The position numbers and the translations under genes were made by a program. Shown piece by piece: positions 42,701 through 52,923 of a DNA stretch of 64,000 nt. How positions within the stretch are numbered: the first letter of the stretch is position 1; each line of letters begins with the position of its first letter. Source of the DNA: Bordetella ansorpii (GTDB taxonomy: Bacteria > Pseudomonadota > Gammaproteobacteria > Burkholderiales > Burkholderiaceae_B); contig NZ_FKBS01000029.1 of NCBI RefSeq assembly GCF_900078315.1, forward strand, positions 873,897 to 937,896, in the 5' to 3' direction. Below the pieces are notes generated by a model. That model had not been told where the DNA came from. It saw only the letters and a program-made list of their open reading frames with translations, and did not search any database.

Positions 42701-45700
42701 ACCGGCAAGTCGTTGTTCGTCGCCGCGCGCGGCCGCGCATAGGCGCCGAAGTTGATCCACCACGCCGTCGCGATGTCCTCCACCCCTTCCGTGCTGCCCG
42801 TGCCTTGGCGCCACAGCCAGTTGCCCACGGCCGAGCTGGCGCTGTGCGTGTTCTTCTGGGAGGTGTTGCCCCAGATGTCGCCGACCAGATCGCCACCGGC
42901 CTGCACCATCAGGTTGCCGCCCTGTTCCGGATACCAGGCCTGCCAGGCGTCCAGCGTCCCCTGGTACTGACTGCTGTTCTGCCCTGCGGCCTGGGCCGCC
43001 CGCGCCAGGTTATAGGGATTCTCGCCCGCGGCATTGGTCAGCGCCGCGGACGGCCGGCCCGCCGTATAGACCCCGAACGCCGACTCCATGCGGATGTCGC
43101 CGCCCGCCACCAGATCCAGGTCGGCGGCGCCGGTGCGCACCACGCTGAACAGGGGCGACATGGGGGTGAGGACGAGTTTGACGGGATTGATCTTTTCCAC
43201 GCACAGATCGACATACCAGGAGCAGTACTCGGCGTCGATCAACCATTGATCCACGGGCTCGCCCGGCACGCCGCCCTGCTCCGGCCCCGCTGGCCCGTAG
43301 ACGTACGAGATACGAGCGGGATCGACCACGCAGAGGGCATCACTGCCATCGCACCAGCCCGCGTCGAGCAATTCCTGGGGGACCGGCGAACCCAGTTCGA
43401 AGCCCCACCACGCGGCACCGTCCGGCCCCCAGACCAGGCCGGTGCCGCCGCCTGCCTTCACGGACATGACGTGGGCATCCCCCAGCACCAGCGCGCCCTT
43501 GCCAGGCCTCGTGGCGCGCGTGTCGGCGGCCTCGAGATCCGCCCCGGCGGCCAGGCGCAGATCCCAACTGCTGGCGCCCGCGCCCAGCATCGGCGCCACG
43601 GCCCAGTTCGCCCCCTGATGCTCGCCCGCATCCGGACGCAGATTGATGGGCTCGCCATCGGGCAGCAGCAAGCGCGTCATCGACGGAATCAGCGATCCGC
43701 GCGCCAGCGTCAGCCGGCCATCGGCCTTCAACGCGACCGGCAGGGGAACATTGCGAGGCCAGGTGAACGGGGCAAATTCCGTCAATCCGCGCACCGTGGT
43801 GCCAGCGCCCACCTTCATGCCGGAAGACAGCGTGAGGGACTGCGACAACACGGTGCCCGCGGGATAGGCCACCGAACCATTGGCGGCGTAGATCGTGCCG
43901 GCCAGCACCGTGCCCGCCGGCAAGGTCATCGCACCCGCCAGCGTCATGTCCACGGGCAGCACGGTGCCGTTGGGCAGCTCGGCGCCCTGCGCGGGCAAGT
44001 CGTAGTTCAACGTGCTTCCCTCAGGGAAAATCGTGCCCGTCTCGAGTTGCACGCCGTCGATGGGAACGACGACCCCGTTGCCGAATACGGTCGGCTCGGG
44101 CACGTTATCCACGATGTTTCCCTGCGTCAGGATCCAGCCGTCGTCGGCTCGCACGTTGTCCGCGCTGGACGGCGGCGCGAAGCCATCGTTGATGCTGCCA
44201 TTCAGCGTCAGGTCGCCACCGGCGCGCAGCACCAGCACGCCCGGCTCGCCATAGCCGCGCAGCGCGGCGTTGGTGCGGTTGGCATCGGGGCCGTAACGAT
44301 AGTTCGACAGGTCGAGGTCGCCCGTCAGCGTCAGGTTGCCGCTGACGCTGACTTCCACGCCAGGGCGCAGGTGATAGCTGCCCAGGCCAGACAACCGGGA
44401 GGCCAACGCGGTGTTGGCCAGCGCGGCGTTCATGTAGTCCGTGTTGTCCCGGTCCGCCTTGGTGTCGAAAAACGCCTGGTCGATCAGGTACGGCCGCGTG
44501 CCGGAAACATCCGGCGCGGTGGCCTGCGTCATATCCGCATCGCCATAGGTGCGGAAGGCGTTCACGGCGATCAGCGACGCGCCCTGGATCGAAGGCGTGC
44601 CCACCTGGATGGCCGCGTCGTTCGTGCCCACGCGCCGCACGTTCAGGTCCAGCGTGCCACGCGCCACACCGTCGTTCAGGCCAGCCCCGGCGCCGACGTC
44701 CACCCCGGTGCCCGCGCGCAGGTCGATGGCCGCACCCGTGGCCAGCGTCAGCGTGCCGTCGCGGCTGGTCAGGTCGACGATGGCGCGGTTGGGGCTGTCG
44801 ATGATCTTGCCGTAGCTGTCCACGCGCAGACCCGTGCCATGCGCGTCCAGCGTGCCGTTGACGACCAGGTCGCGGCCCGCCGCCAGGCGGATGCTGCCGA
44901 CCTCCCAGCCGCTGGCGTCGATGCGGCCGTTCACGGTCAGGCTGCCGTTGTCGACGCTGATCGAGACCTCCGACGCCCGCACCTCGTCGCCCACCACCAG
45001 GTCGCCCTGGCGGATCTGGAAACTGCGCGCGCCGGTCATCTGCGCGGCATTCAGTCGCGTATTCAGACCCGTGAAGTCGGCCAGCGTATTGGCGCGCACC
45101 GTGATCTGGCCATTGGCGTACGGCACCACGCTGCCGCCCGTGGCGTACTGCCCCGAAGCCGCGCCCAGGAAGTCGCCATCCAGCGACACCTGCCCGCCGT
45201 CGCCCAGTGCGGTCACCGCCAACGTGCCGGCACGGTTATTGATGGCGTGCAGATCGATGAGCGAACCCGCCGCCTGCGTCACCGCGCCGTTGGTGCTGGT
45301 CAGCGTCACGTCGCCGCCCCAGCTGTATTGCGACACATCGATCAGGACGGTTTCGCGGCCTGCCATGTCGATGAGCGACTGGCTGCCCAGCGACACGCCG
45401 CCCTCGGCGGACACGGTCAGCCGGCCCGACGGCAACGCCACCGTGGTGTCCATGGAAACGGACTGCCCGGTCAGCGACAGGCGCGCGCCCAGGTCGCTCA
45501 CCGCTTGCGCAGCCGCCATGCCGCCGCTGCGCGACAGCGCAATGCTGCCGCCTGCGGTAATCGCACCCACCGCCCCCGACTGGCCCGTGAGCAGCGGCGT
45601 GACGATGTTCAGCGCACCGCCCGTGCGGGTATAGCCTTGCCCGGCCACGTACTCGCCCTGCTGCCGGAACACCTGCAGCACGCCGTTTCCACCCACCGAG

Positions 45701-48700
45701 AACCGCTCGCTGGCGTTCAGGTTCAGTGCAGAAAATCCCAGCGAGATGCGCTCGGCCTGCAGGGTGTCGTCGGGCCGGCTGGTGGGAAGATCGCCCAGCA
45801 CGATACGTTGCGCGAAGATATCCAGCGTACCCGTGCCCAGGCGGTCGGCCATGGCCGCGCCGGTGTACGCGGGCAAGTCCACCGCGTTGACGCGCGAGGC
45901 CACGGCCCCCGCCCAGATGAACTCCCCGGTACGGATGGACGCGACGTCGCCCGCCTGCCCGTAGCCATAGATGGCCGGCGTGCCCAGCATCAGGCTGCCC
46001 AGCGAACCCGAGGCGGACGTCGTGTCCAGCGACAGGGCGCCGTACACATTGACCGATTCGCGCGCGTTCAGCGTCAGCGACTGCAAGGCCGCGATGTTCT
46101 CGCCCGCATTGCCCGCCAGAAGGCGGTCCAGCACGGACTGGTTCATCGTCAGGCCAGAGGGCAAGGCGCCCGCGGCGGCCGCATCCGCCAGGGCCTGCGT
46201 GCCGCCCAGGTTGATCGACGATGCCGACAGCACCAGGTGCTTGGCGCCATAGCGCACGCTGTCGGCCAGCGCCAGGCTGCCGCCGGTGGCCAGGGCCAGC
46301 GTGCCATCGGTGTAGAAGGCCGTGGCGCCGGTGCAGGAGGTGTCCAGGCAATTGCCGATGGTCACCGTGTTGCCGCTGCTGGCGGGCGCAAGCACATTGA
46401 TCCGGCCATTGGAGACCACCAGGACCGAGGTCGGGTTGCTGCCGTCGGTGGCGTAGGTGACGCCGCTGTCGCTGTCGTAGTCGGGCAGGCCGCGGCCCCG
46501 CGTGTCGATGACCGCCCCCTGCTCGACGGTGATCGCATTGCCCACGACGAAGACTTCCGTGCCGGCAAGCGTCGCGCCGCTGCGCAGGCGCACCGCACCG
46601 GTTCCGGAAATCTCTGCATAGGTGTCGCCGCTGTTCATGGCCAGCGTACCGCCGACCATCAGGCGCGGAGCATGGAAAGCATTGAGGGCATCGGCGGCGA
46701 TCACGGCCGTCTTCGGGACGGAGGTTTCGGTTCCCTCATCGACATAGGCCGGCTCGATGCTGCCGCCATAGATGTCGATCTTGGAGCCCGCCACGGCCAG
46801 CGTGCCGCTGCGGCCATCGGTATTGGCCACGGCGGCGAATCTCGCGATGCCGTCGAACGCCAGCATGGGCAGGCCCTCCTGGCGGATGACCTGGGTGTAG
46901 TTCAACGTGAGCGTGGTGGCGTCGTCGCTGACCCAGCCCCGCAGGCCGCCCAGGCGCGTACTGGCCTCGCGCAGGTAGCTGTTCAGGCCGGTTTCGTTGT
47001 AGGTGGCCAGCTTGCGCACCGTATCGGCGGGCGTCAGCAGCACTTGCGTGGGAATGCCGGCCTTGATATCCGTGGCGGCATAGCCCAGCGTGCCCGATGC
47101 CGCGTAAGAGCCGTCGCGCAGCGCGACCTGGCGAGATGAGCCAAGCGCCGCGCCACCCAGTTCGACGCGGAACGCGCCGGGCAGCAATGCGTAGGTGGAC
47201 GGCAGCAAGGTGTAGGTGCCGGCGGGCAGGCCAGGAACGCCCTGCGCCAGCGTGATCTGCTGCCCGATCGCGGGATCTCCGGCGCCCGCCTCGGCGGCCA
47301 GGGGTGCATAGCGCGCCGTGGCGGTGGGGACGATGGCATACACCGCATTGCCCGCATCGCTATAGGCATAGGCCGGACTCACGCTGGCCAGCGGCGTGCT
47401 CAGCACGTCCACCGACCCGCCACGGCCGGTCACGAAACCGGCGCCGGTCAGCGTGCCGCCGCCCGACACGTCCAATGTGGAGCCGGCATCACCCACGATG
47501 CTGCCCGCCATCAGCGAGATGCCCAGCGCGCCTTCGCCCTTTCTGGTGTCCAGCGCCTCCCGGACCTCGTTGCCCGCGTACAGATAGCTCTGCCCGTCCA
47601 CCGTGCCGCCATAAGGCATCAGCAGGCCCGCGCCGCTGACCGAGGCGATGCTGCCCGGCAGCAGCTCGATACGCTTCGTGCTTTGCACGCCGATCGTCAG
47701 CGAGCCCATCGGGGCGCGCACGATGCCGCCTTGCAGGATCTCGTCGGCCGACAGGGTCAGCCTGCCCAGGACGGACCAGGGCACGTCCGGCGTGGCGCCT
47801 TCGGCCCGGGCGATCGACAACGCGCCTCCCGCGCGGATCCGCGCGACGACGCCGGTGGCCGGATAGATCTGCGCGGCGGTGAGGAAGAGGTCGCCCGCCG
47901 AGGCCAGCTCGGTCGTGAAGTCGCCGCCCAGGCCGTTAAGGGACGATCCGCCCAACAGGCGCAGGTCGCCCCGGCTCGAGATGTCCACGCGCTCGAAGCC
48001 GCGCCGGTCCACCAGCAGGTCGGGACCGGCTTGCCTCAGCGTCCCGCTGACGCCGAAGGCAACGCGATCGCGCACATCGATCATGTCGGCCGAGATGGAC
48101 ATGACGGCGGCGCTCAGTCGCGTCGGGTCGCCCGCCTTGGCCGTGACCGTGGGCAGTATCTCGTTGTTGCTGCCCGTGGCGCCGGCTGCACGCGTAGGCG
48201 CGGCCAGGCGCACGTACGGCGCGGACAGCGCGATGCGCGACGCATCGGACGCCGAGTCGGACAGCGCATAGGCGCCCGCATAGAGTTCAAGGCTGCGGCG
48301 CATATCCAGCGCCACATCGCCGTCGAAGGACAGGATGCCATCGGCCAGCAACGACAGACTGTCGAAGCCGCCCGCCCGCACCTGGTCCACACTGAGGCTG
48401 GCCACCCCATACCGCAATGGCTCATCGCCCGGCGAGCTGTCGCGGTAGGCTTGCGACAGGATGAACTCGCGCGGCGTGCGGATGCGGTTCTCGGCCGCCG
48501 GCAGGTTTGCCAGCAGGGGCGTTTCCAACGCCACCGCCAGCACGCCCCCTTCGGCCTGCGCGCCGCCCGACGCCGCGCGCATCGTGCCATCCAGGTACAG
48601 GCTGTATGCGGACTTCAGCACAATGGATCCGCCCGCACTGGCCGCCACTGCGGTATTGCCCGACATCGTCAGCGCGCCGGATGCTCCCGACGCATCCAGC

Positions 48701-51700
48701 AACGCGCCGCGGTCCACCACGATGGCCACTTGCGGGGCCTGCGCCTCGCCGGTGTCCGCCCAGTCCTGCTCACCACCGATCTGGATGCTGCCGCCATCGG
48801 GCACGACGCCGTACCAGTTGCCCTGCACGTCCTGCCGCACCTGTGCACGCGCGGCCACGTCGATCACGGCATTGCCGCCCACATGGATGGCGCGCTGGTG
48901 CCACGCCGACAGGGTGTCGGGCCCCAGCGGCAATTCATCGATGCCGATGCGGATCGTGCCGCCCCACGCCTGCAGCGTGCCCTCGATGTTCACGCTGGTG
49001 CCCGTGCCGCCCAGCAAGGACAGCGTTGCGCCCGGATCCACGCCGAGCACGGCCCCCTGGCCGACAGACAGGCCGCCGCCTACCCTCAAGCGCTCGGCAC
49101 GCAGCGTCAGGTCGGCGCCCTGGCGCTGCGTCAACACGCCCGCGGCAGGATCCTCGAGATAGACCGGCGGCGTCCAGACCTCCAGCGCCTGGGCCGCGCT
49201 GCCAGCCAGTTGCGCGCCCGCCGTGGGCCGATAGACAGGCATCACCGCGGCGACCCGGGCCCCACGGGCCACGCCCACGCCCAGATGGCCATTGATGTCA
49301 TAGGCGGCGAAGCCGGTCTGCAAGACAGTCGAATCCAACGCCATCGGCGACTGCACCTGAACCGCCTGGCCAAGCTGCACGCCCGCCGGCAGGCGCGTAC
49401 CGGATGCGTAGGTGACGGCCTGCGGCGCCACCGCGCCCGCTCGATACACCACCGGCGAGGCCTGGATGGGAATGCCGTTGGGGAAGACGTCGGCGGACGG
49501 CACGTAGGACTGCATGCCCTGGCCGATGCTGCCGAAAAAGCCTGTGATGGCCGTTCCCGCGGGAATGACCGGAATATCGCCCGTGACCTGCACGCTGACG
49601 GAGCCGCCATTGGCCAGGAAAAAGCCGTAATTGCCTCCCGAGCTGCCGGGACGCGGCGGCTGCCAGTCCGCCGCCAGCACCAGGGGTTCCGCGACCGAAG
49701 CTCGCAGACTGGCTGCGGGCATGGCGACACCCGGCAGCACCACGTCCACGGTGAACGCCGTATCGATGGGCAGCACCGTTCCCGCTTGCAGGGTGATGTC
49801 CTGCAACGTGACCAGATCCACCGGCGCGGCTTCCCCCGCCCCCAACACGCCCGCGGTTTGCAGCAATTCGCCGCCGATGGCGATGGACGAGCCGGACTCC
49901 AGTTGCAGCGTGCCGCCGCCCGACACGCCGTAACCGCGGATCCAGCCATCGAGGGTAAGCAGGCCGCCGGCATCGCCCAGTCCGCCCGTGTCCGCCATCA
50001 GGCTGACGTTGCCGCCCTTGCCCCCTCGCAGCTTGCCGTTGGCCAGGATGGCCCCGCCCGAGGACACATCCACCACGCTGCCCGCGGACAGGGTCACATC
50101 GCCCATGCCTCGCACCGCCACCGTGCCGCCGTTCAGATACGGCAAGGCGGCCCGACCCTCCTGCCGAGCCAGGCGCAGGTTGCCCCACAGGCCGCTGGCG
50201 TCCAGCATGACGTCCTGGCCGATGGTGACCGTGCCCGGCGCGACGCCGGCGGTCACGGCACGATCTTCGACGATGCTGTTCTCGCCGATCTGCTTCAGCA
50301 CATTGCCCACGCGGATCGTGCCGGCGCGGGCCGTCAGGTCGGCATTGACCGTGACCGTATTGCCATACAGCACGATCTCGCCGCCAAGCGCCGCTTCCAG
50401 CGCGCCATCGACCTGGATGCCATCGGCCGCGCCGATGCGGATCGCTCCCAGCTTGAAGCGGTTCAACAACCCCGTGTCCAGATAGACCTGGTTCTGGCGC
50501 TCCTGGGGCAAGGCGGCAGTCAGGTCCAGCGCGTCGGCGATGGCCGATGCGTTGCCGCCCAACACCACGTTCTGAATATCGCCCGCGCCCAGCGCATATT
50601 GCAGGCGACCGCTGTTCTTCAGGTAGTACGCTTCGTACGACCCCACCACCAGTTGCGCACCGCGCGCCACCGCGCGCTGCACCTGCAGGAAGCCGTCCAC
50701 GTCGATCTGCGCGGCCTGGTCCTGGCGCGGGCCCTGATACGTATCGCCGACCAGTTCGCCTTCCAGCACCGCATGGGCCACGTCGACCACCAGCGTGCCC
50801 GCGTCGCGGCCCACGGTGTAGCCCTGCTCGTAGCGGCGCTCCGGCGCGATCAGCGGGCTGCGGTAATACGTGGTGTGCCCCCAGCGCTCGTGCGTGTCCT
50901 CGTAGCCCAGGTACATGCCCTGGTACAGCAGATCGCCCGGCGCGCGCGACACTTCGTACAGGCGGTTGTCGGTGCCGCGCAGCCAGGACAGGTTCACGTA
51001 GCCGCTCTGCACGTCCAGCGTGCCGCCCGACAGGTTGATCTGCGAACCCGATTGCGTGACCAGGTCGCCATCGCCGCCGAAGCGTACCGTGCCGCCCGGC
51101 GCCAGCCACTCTCCAACCGTGCGGTTGCGCGTGCCCAGGTAGCCGCCCACCTCCAGCAGGCCGCCCGCCGTGTACCAACGATCCGACGCATAACCGCCCG
51201 TGCCGGCCGGCACGAACACCAGGTCACGCACGTCGACCCACACGTCGCTGTTGTTCAGCTTGGCGCCATCCCGGTTGACCGAGGCGTCGCGCTGTTCATT
51301 GCCCTGGATGTTGACCGAAATGGTGTTCGAGGCCATCGCCACCTGCACGCCCAAGGCGCCCGCCACGTCGAGCCTGGCGCCGTCGCGCACCAGCGTGCGC
51401 TGCGCGGCCGACACCACGATCTGGCCGCCCGTGGCCAGCGTCATGGAATCGTTCTGGAACTCGACCGTGCCGGCGCTGGTCACTTCCACGCGCGGCTGGT
51501 AGCGGATGTCGTCGCCAGCGGCATAGGCATCGCTATTGAAAGTCGCCACCGCGGGCGCGAGCAGGCCCGCGCGCTGGCTGTCCAGCGCGGCGCCGCCATT
51601 CGCGTCGATCAGGATGGCCGAGGTCGCGCCTTCGGCCAGCGTGACCGAGGCACCCGCGCCCGCGGCCTTCAGGTGTATCGTGCCGCGCGCATCCACCGAG

Positions 51701-52848
51701 GTGCTGGACAGCAGCGCGCCGCGCTGCGTCACGTTGCGGCCCGCCAGCGTGACGTCGCCCGTGGCCGCCGTGATCAGGCCACTGTTCTCGACGGCGCCCG
51801 CCAGGCTGTCCGCCACGAAGACCGGCGTCACCTCATTGCCGCGCGTGGTGGACGCGGCATTGCCGTCCGTGCTCTGCCCCCGGCGAATCGTGAAGTGGTC
51901 GCCCGCGGCCAGCACCGTCTGCCCCTTGGGCGTCGTGATGGCGCCTGCGTTGGCCACTTCAGCCCCCAGCAGCAGCACATAACCGCCCCCGTCCGTGGCC
52001 GAGGATGGCGTGGCCGTACCGATCGCCGCGCCGCGCTCCACGCGGATCGCGCCCAGCGCATCGGTGAACGTGGGGCCGCTGTCGCGGTACAGGCCGCCAC
52101 TGAGGAATTGATCGTCGGTGATGCTGGCCGCCGCCGCCACCAGATTGCGCGTATCCACCTGGCTGTTCGGCCCGAACACCACGCCGTTCCGGTTCACCAC
52201 CATCACGGTGCCATCGGCCTTGATGGCGCCCTGGATCTGGCTGGGCTTGGCGTCGGCGCCCACCACGCGGTTCAGCACCGCATCGGTCGATTGCTGCTGG
52301 AACTGCACCGTGGTGTTGCGGCCCACGTTGAAGGTGTCCCAGTTCAGGATGGCGCGGCTGGCCGTCTGCTTGATGTTGACCGTGTTGCCGGTCTGCTGGG
52401 CGCGCTCCGCGCCGCTCCAGGCCAGCGCATTGCCCGCGGCATCCTTGTCCCACAGGCCGCCCTTGACCAGGCCGTCCGGCACATCCGACGCCGCGTCACG
52501 CGCCGCCGCCTGGGCGGCCTGCTGCGCCGCGATGGCCGACACCGTGCGGTTCACGTTGTCCAGCGAACGCTGCAACTGCTGGCGCGATTGCGCCTGCTGC
52601 TCGGCCGTGCTGCGCGACGACGGCAGCCCTTGCTGAGCACGGCTGACGCCCGACGCCGCATGGGTCTTGCCGGCCCCCGACTGCGCGAACCAGGCGCCGC
52701 CGGCCGCCTGCGCGGTGCCGGCCAGGCCGCCTGCCATCAGCAGGACGGCCAGGGCCGATGCCAGGGGCGTCAGGCGTGGGCGGGACTCGCCGCTTCCGGG
52801 CAAGGACACGCGGGACAAAGCAATCGAAGTCGGGGCAGGCATGGACAT
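39772..52848 (-). CDS. Giant filamentous-haemagglutinin-type exoprotein (TpsA, DUF3739)
   Basis: 4,358 residues, about 440 kDa. Signal peptide near 24-48 (LASALAVLLMAGGLAGTAQA); TPS secretion domain near 125-390 with NTVNIKQTASRAILNWDTFN and NRNGVVFGPN (NPNG-type motif); then thousands of residues of beta-helix repeats (GG/GN-rich, LDLS, VNGTL units); DUF3739 near 4080-4250 (GGDIQMLTPGG to VNIAALTV). Two Cys pairs occur near 3166 and 3211. It would be secreted through a TpsB pore, which is not in this window. Upstream genes suggest ECF sigma control. Resembles PdtA of P. aeruginosa in size and context. Confidence 0.93.
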   Translation of the reverse strand: MSMPAPTSIALSRVSLPGSGESRPRLTPLASALAVLLMAGGLAGTAQAAGGAWFAQSGAGKTHAASGVSRAQQGLPSSRSTAEQQAQSRQQLQRSLDNVNRTVSAIAAQQAAQAAARDAASDVPDGLVKGGLWDKDAAGNALAWSGAERAQQTGNTVNIKQTASRAILNWDTFNVGRNTTVQFQQQSTDAVLNRVVGADAKPSQIQGAIKADGTVMVVNRNGVVFGPNSQVDTRNLVAAAASITDDQFLSGGLYRDSGPTFTDALGAIRVERGAAIGTATPSSATDGGGYVLLLGAEVANAGAITTPKGQTVLAAGDHFTIRRGQSTDGNAASTTRGNEVTPVFVADSLAGAVENSGLITAATGDVTLAGRNVTQRGALLSSTSVDARGTIHLKAAGAGASVTLAEGATSAILIDANGGAALDSQRAGLLAPAVATFNSDAYAAGDDIRYQPRVEVTSAGTVEFQNDSMTLATGGQIVVSAAQRTLVRDGARLDVAGALGVQVAMASNTISVNIQGNEQRDASVNRDGAKLNNSDVWVDVRDLVFVPAGTGGYASDRWYTAGGLLEVGGYLGTRNRTVGEWLAPGGTVRFGGDGDLVTQSGSQINLSGGTLDVQSGYVNLSWLRGTDNRLYEVSRAPGDLLYQGMYLGYEDTHERWGHTTYYRSPLIAPERRYEQGYTVGRDAGTLVVDVAHAVLEGELVGDTYQGPRQDQAAQIDVDGFLQVQRAVARGAQLVVGSYEAYYLKNSGRLQYALGAGDIQNVVLGGNASAIADALDLTAALPQERQNQVYLDTGLLNRFKLGAIRIGAADGIQVDGALEAALGGEIVLYGNTVTVNADLTARAGTIRVGNVLKQIGENSIVEDRAVTAGVAPGTVTIGQDVMLDASGLWGNLRLARQEGRAALPYLNGGTVAVRGMGDVTLSAGSVVDVSSGGAILANGKLRGGKGGNVSLMADTGGLGDAGGLLTLDGWIRGYGVSGGGTLQLESGSSIAIGGELLQTAGVLGAGEAAPVDLVTLQDITLQAGTVLPIDTAFTVDVVLPGVAMPAASLRASVAEPLVLAADWQPPRPGSSGGNYGFFLANGGSVSVQVTGDIPVIPAGTAITGFFGSIGQGMQSYVPSADVFPNGIPIQASPVVYRAGAVAPQAVTYASGTRLPAGVQLGQAVQVQSPMALDSTVLQTGFAAYDINGHLGVGVARGARVAAVMPVYRPTAGAQLAGSAAQALEVWTPPVYLEDPAAGVLTQRQGADLTLRAERLRVGGGLSVGQGAVLGVDPGATLSLLGGTGTSVNIEGTLQAWGGTIRIGIDELPLGPDTLSAWHQRAIHVGGNAVIDVAARAQVRQDVQGNWYGVVPDGGSIQIGGEQDWADTGEAQAPQVAIVVDRGALLDASGASGALTMSGNTAVAASAGGSIVLKSAYSLYLDGTMRAASGGAQAEGGVLAVALETPLLANLPAAENRIRTPREFILSQAYRDSSPGDEPLRYGVASLSVDQVRAGGFDSLSLLADGILSFDGDVALDMRRSLELYAGAYALSDSASDASRIALSAPYVRLAAPTRAAGATGSNNEILPTVTAKAGDPTRLSAAVMSISADMIDVRDRVAFGVSGTLRQAGPDLLVDRRGFERVDISSRGDLRLLGGSSLNGLGGDFTTELASAGDLFLTAAQIYPATGVVARIRAGGALSIARAEGATPDVPWSVLGRLTLSADEILQGGIVRAPMGSLTIGVQSTKRIELLPGSIASVSGAGLLMPYGGTVDGQSYLYAGNEVREALDTRKGEGALGISLMAGSIVGDAGSTLDVSGGGTLTGAGFVTGRGGSVDVLSTPLASVSPAYAYSDAGNAVYAIVPTATARYAPLAAEAGAGDPAIGQQITLAQGVPGLPAGTYTLLPSTYALLPGAFRVELGGAALGSSRQVALRDGSYAASGTLGYAATDIKAGIPTQVLLTPADTVRKLATYNETGLNSYLREASTRLGGLRGWVSDDATTLTLNYTQVIRQEGLPMLAFDGIARFAAVANTDGRSGTLAVAGSKIDIYGGSIEPAYVDEGTETSVPKTAVIAADALNAFHAPRLMVGGTLAMNSGDTYAEISGTGAVRLRSGATLAGTEVFVVGNAITVEQGAVIDTRGRGLPDYDSDSGVTYATDGSNPTSVLVVSNGRINVLAPASSGNTVTIGNCLDTSCTGATAFYTDGTLALATGGSLALADSVRYGAKHLVLSASSINLGGTQALADAAAAGALPSGLTMNQSVLDRLLAGNAGENIAALQSLTLNARESVNVYGALSLDTTSASGSLGSLMLGTPAIYGYGQAGDVASIRTGEFIWAGAVASRVNAVDLPAYTGAAMADRLGTGTLDIFAQRIVLGDLPTSRPDDTLQAERISLGFSALNLNASERFSVGGNGVLQVFRQQGEYVAGQGYTRTGGALNIVTPLLTGQSGAVGAITAGGSIALSRSGGMAAAQAVSDLGARLSLTGQSVSMDTTVALPSGRLTVSAEGGVSLGSQSLIDMAGRETVLIDVSQYSWGGDVTLTSTNGAVTQAAGSLIDLHAINNRAGTLAVTALGDGGQVSLDGDFLGAASGQYATGGSVVPYANGQITVRANTLADFTGLNTRLNAAQMTGARSFQIRQGDLVVGDEVRASEVSISVDNGSLTVNGRIDASGWEVGSIRLAAGRDLVVNGTLDAHGTGLRVDSYGKIIDSPNRAIVDLTSRDGTLTLATGAAIDLRAGTGVDVGAGAGLNDGVARGTLDLNVRRVGTNDAAIQVGTPSIQGASLIAVNAFRTYGDADMTQATAPDVSGTRPYLIDQAFFDTKADRDNTDYMNAALANTALASRLSGLGSYHLRPGVEVSVSGNLTLTGDLDLSNYRYGPDANRTNAALRGYGEPGVLVLRAGGDLTLNGSINDGFAPPSSADNVRADDGWILTQGNIVDNVPEPTVFGNGVVVPIDGVQLETGTIFPEGSTLNYDLPAQGAELPNGTVLPVDMTLAGAMTLPAGTVLAGTIYAANGSVAYPAGTVLSQSLTLSSGMKVGAGTTVRGLTEFAPFTWPRNVPLPVALKADGRLTLARGSLIPSMTRLLLPDGEPINLRPDAGEHQGANWAVAPMLGAGASSWDLRLAAGADLEAADTRATRPGKGALVLGDAHVMSVKAGGGTGLVWGPDGAAWWGFELGSPVPQELLDAGWCDGSDALCVVDPARISYVYGPAGPEQGGVPGEPVDQWLIDAEYCSWYVDLCVEKINPVKLVLTPMSPLFSVVRTGAADLDLVAGGDIRMESAFGVYTAGRPSAALTNAAGENPYNLARAAQAAGQNSSQYQGTLDAWQAWYPEQGGNLMVQAGGDLVGDIWGNTSQKNTHSASSAVGNWLWRQGTGSTEGVEDIATAWWINFGAYARPRAATNNDLPVVVGFTGLGTLGGGDVSISVEGDAGMLTRRGDDRGETQPRSQGLVVAVGSTGRVTDDGQLVLTGGGDLSLRIAGSLNPALAAAQLNEYNNTQNSDLNGVITNLRGLTAVQAGAVGGVQLAYRSGVNVSLGNAADFMETRTVDPYVATLANSQAGITLIPGDSAMHVDTLGDLVLNTAADAGRVSTANLSSLQVNGTSYATGQSWFSLWTPNTALHLFAAGGNMTPNASPTDIRTTVEGTNLNRADGVIVYPSILEATAATGSVYLGYSTTSTINRASALPGLLLAPSSQGSLSLLAGGSIYAGGYSLGRSGADTALPTPLDPAFAVFAGSDVVTNASLQGPLENSGMPLRAAQDAMPLFAFGADTAGEVNVNGGVTRVYARDGDIIGLNVGTVKTYAATTGRVPLTWYRSAGVLSMQAGRDIVQSNVVAINGDATDVARVAAGRDLIYSTLTVAGPGLLEVSAGRHVLMQDKASITSLGPVVAGDTRPGAGITVLAGMGTNGPDYAGFIDRYIDPANQAVTGVALADQPGKVVTYYGGELTLAQWLAREFGYDEARDGDAQAYLRMQQAVADARYQQATASGESASRRDLSREYTQEGQSHLVNWLQTRFGTANGEGVVFDAATMDARAFFDALPAAQRNVYARQVYFAELKAGGREYNDADGVRYGSYLRGRNAIAALFPEQAASGDAVRYDGDIIMYGGSGVHTAFGGDIQMLTPGGRQVLGIEGVSPPSTAGVVTQGQGDIQLYSLGSILLGQSRIMTTFGGSIQAWSATGDINAGRGSKTTVVYTPPKRVYDDAGNVTLSVDVPSTGAGIATLAPIPDVPPGDVDLIAPLGTIDAGEAGIRVSGNVNIAALTVVNAANIQVQGESKGIPVTAVVNTGALSNASAAATSAASAAQDAVARTRAAAQQALPSIISVQVLGFGDGSAAGGSAPAGQRREPVSSRQSGALQVVGAGELSPAQLARLSPAERERLGL

Positions 52849-52923
52849 GAGACGGGAATCCTGAGCTTGGACAGAGGCGGGCCCCTCTTGCCGCCGATGC
52901 GGCCGGGCGCCCTACTGTTGTCC

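Noticed and set aside
42349-47139. Plus-strand open frame of 1,596 codons antisense to the exoprotein gene
   Set aside because: Composition is His/Arg/Gln-rich low-complexity, as expected opposite a high-GC gene with repetitive codons; no domain is visible and the minus-strand frame is plainly the real one.
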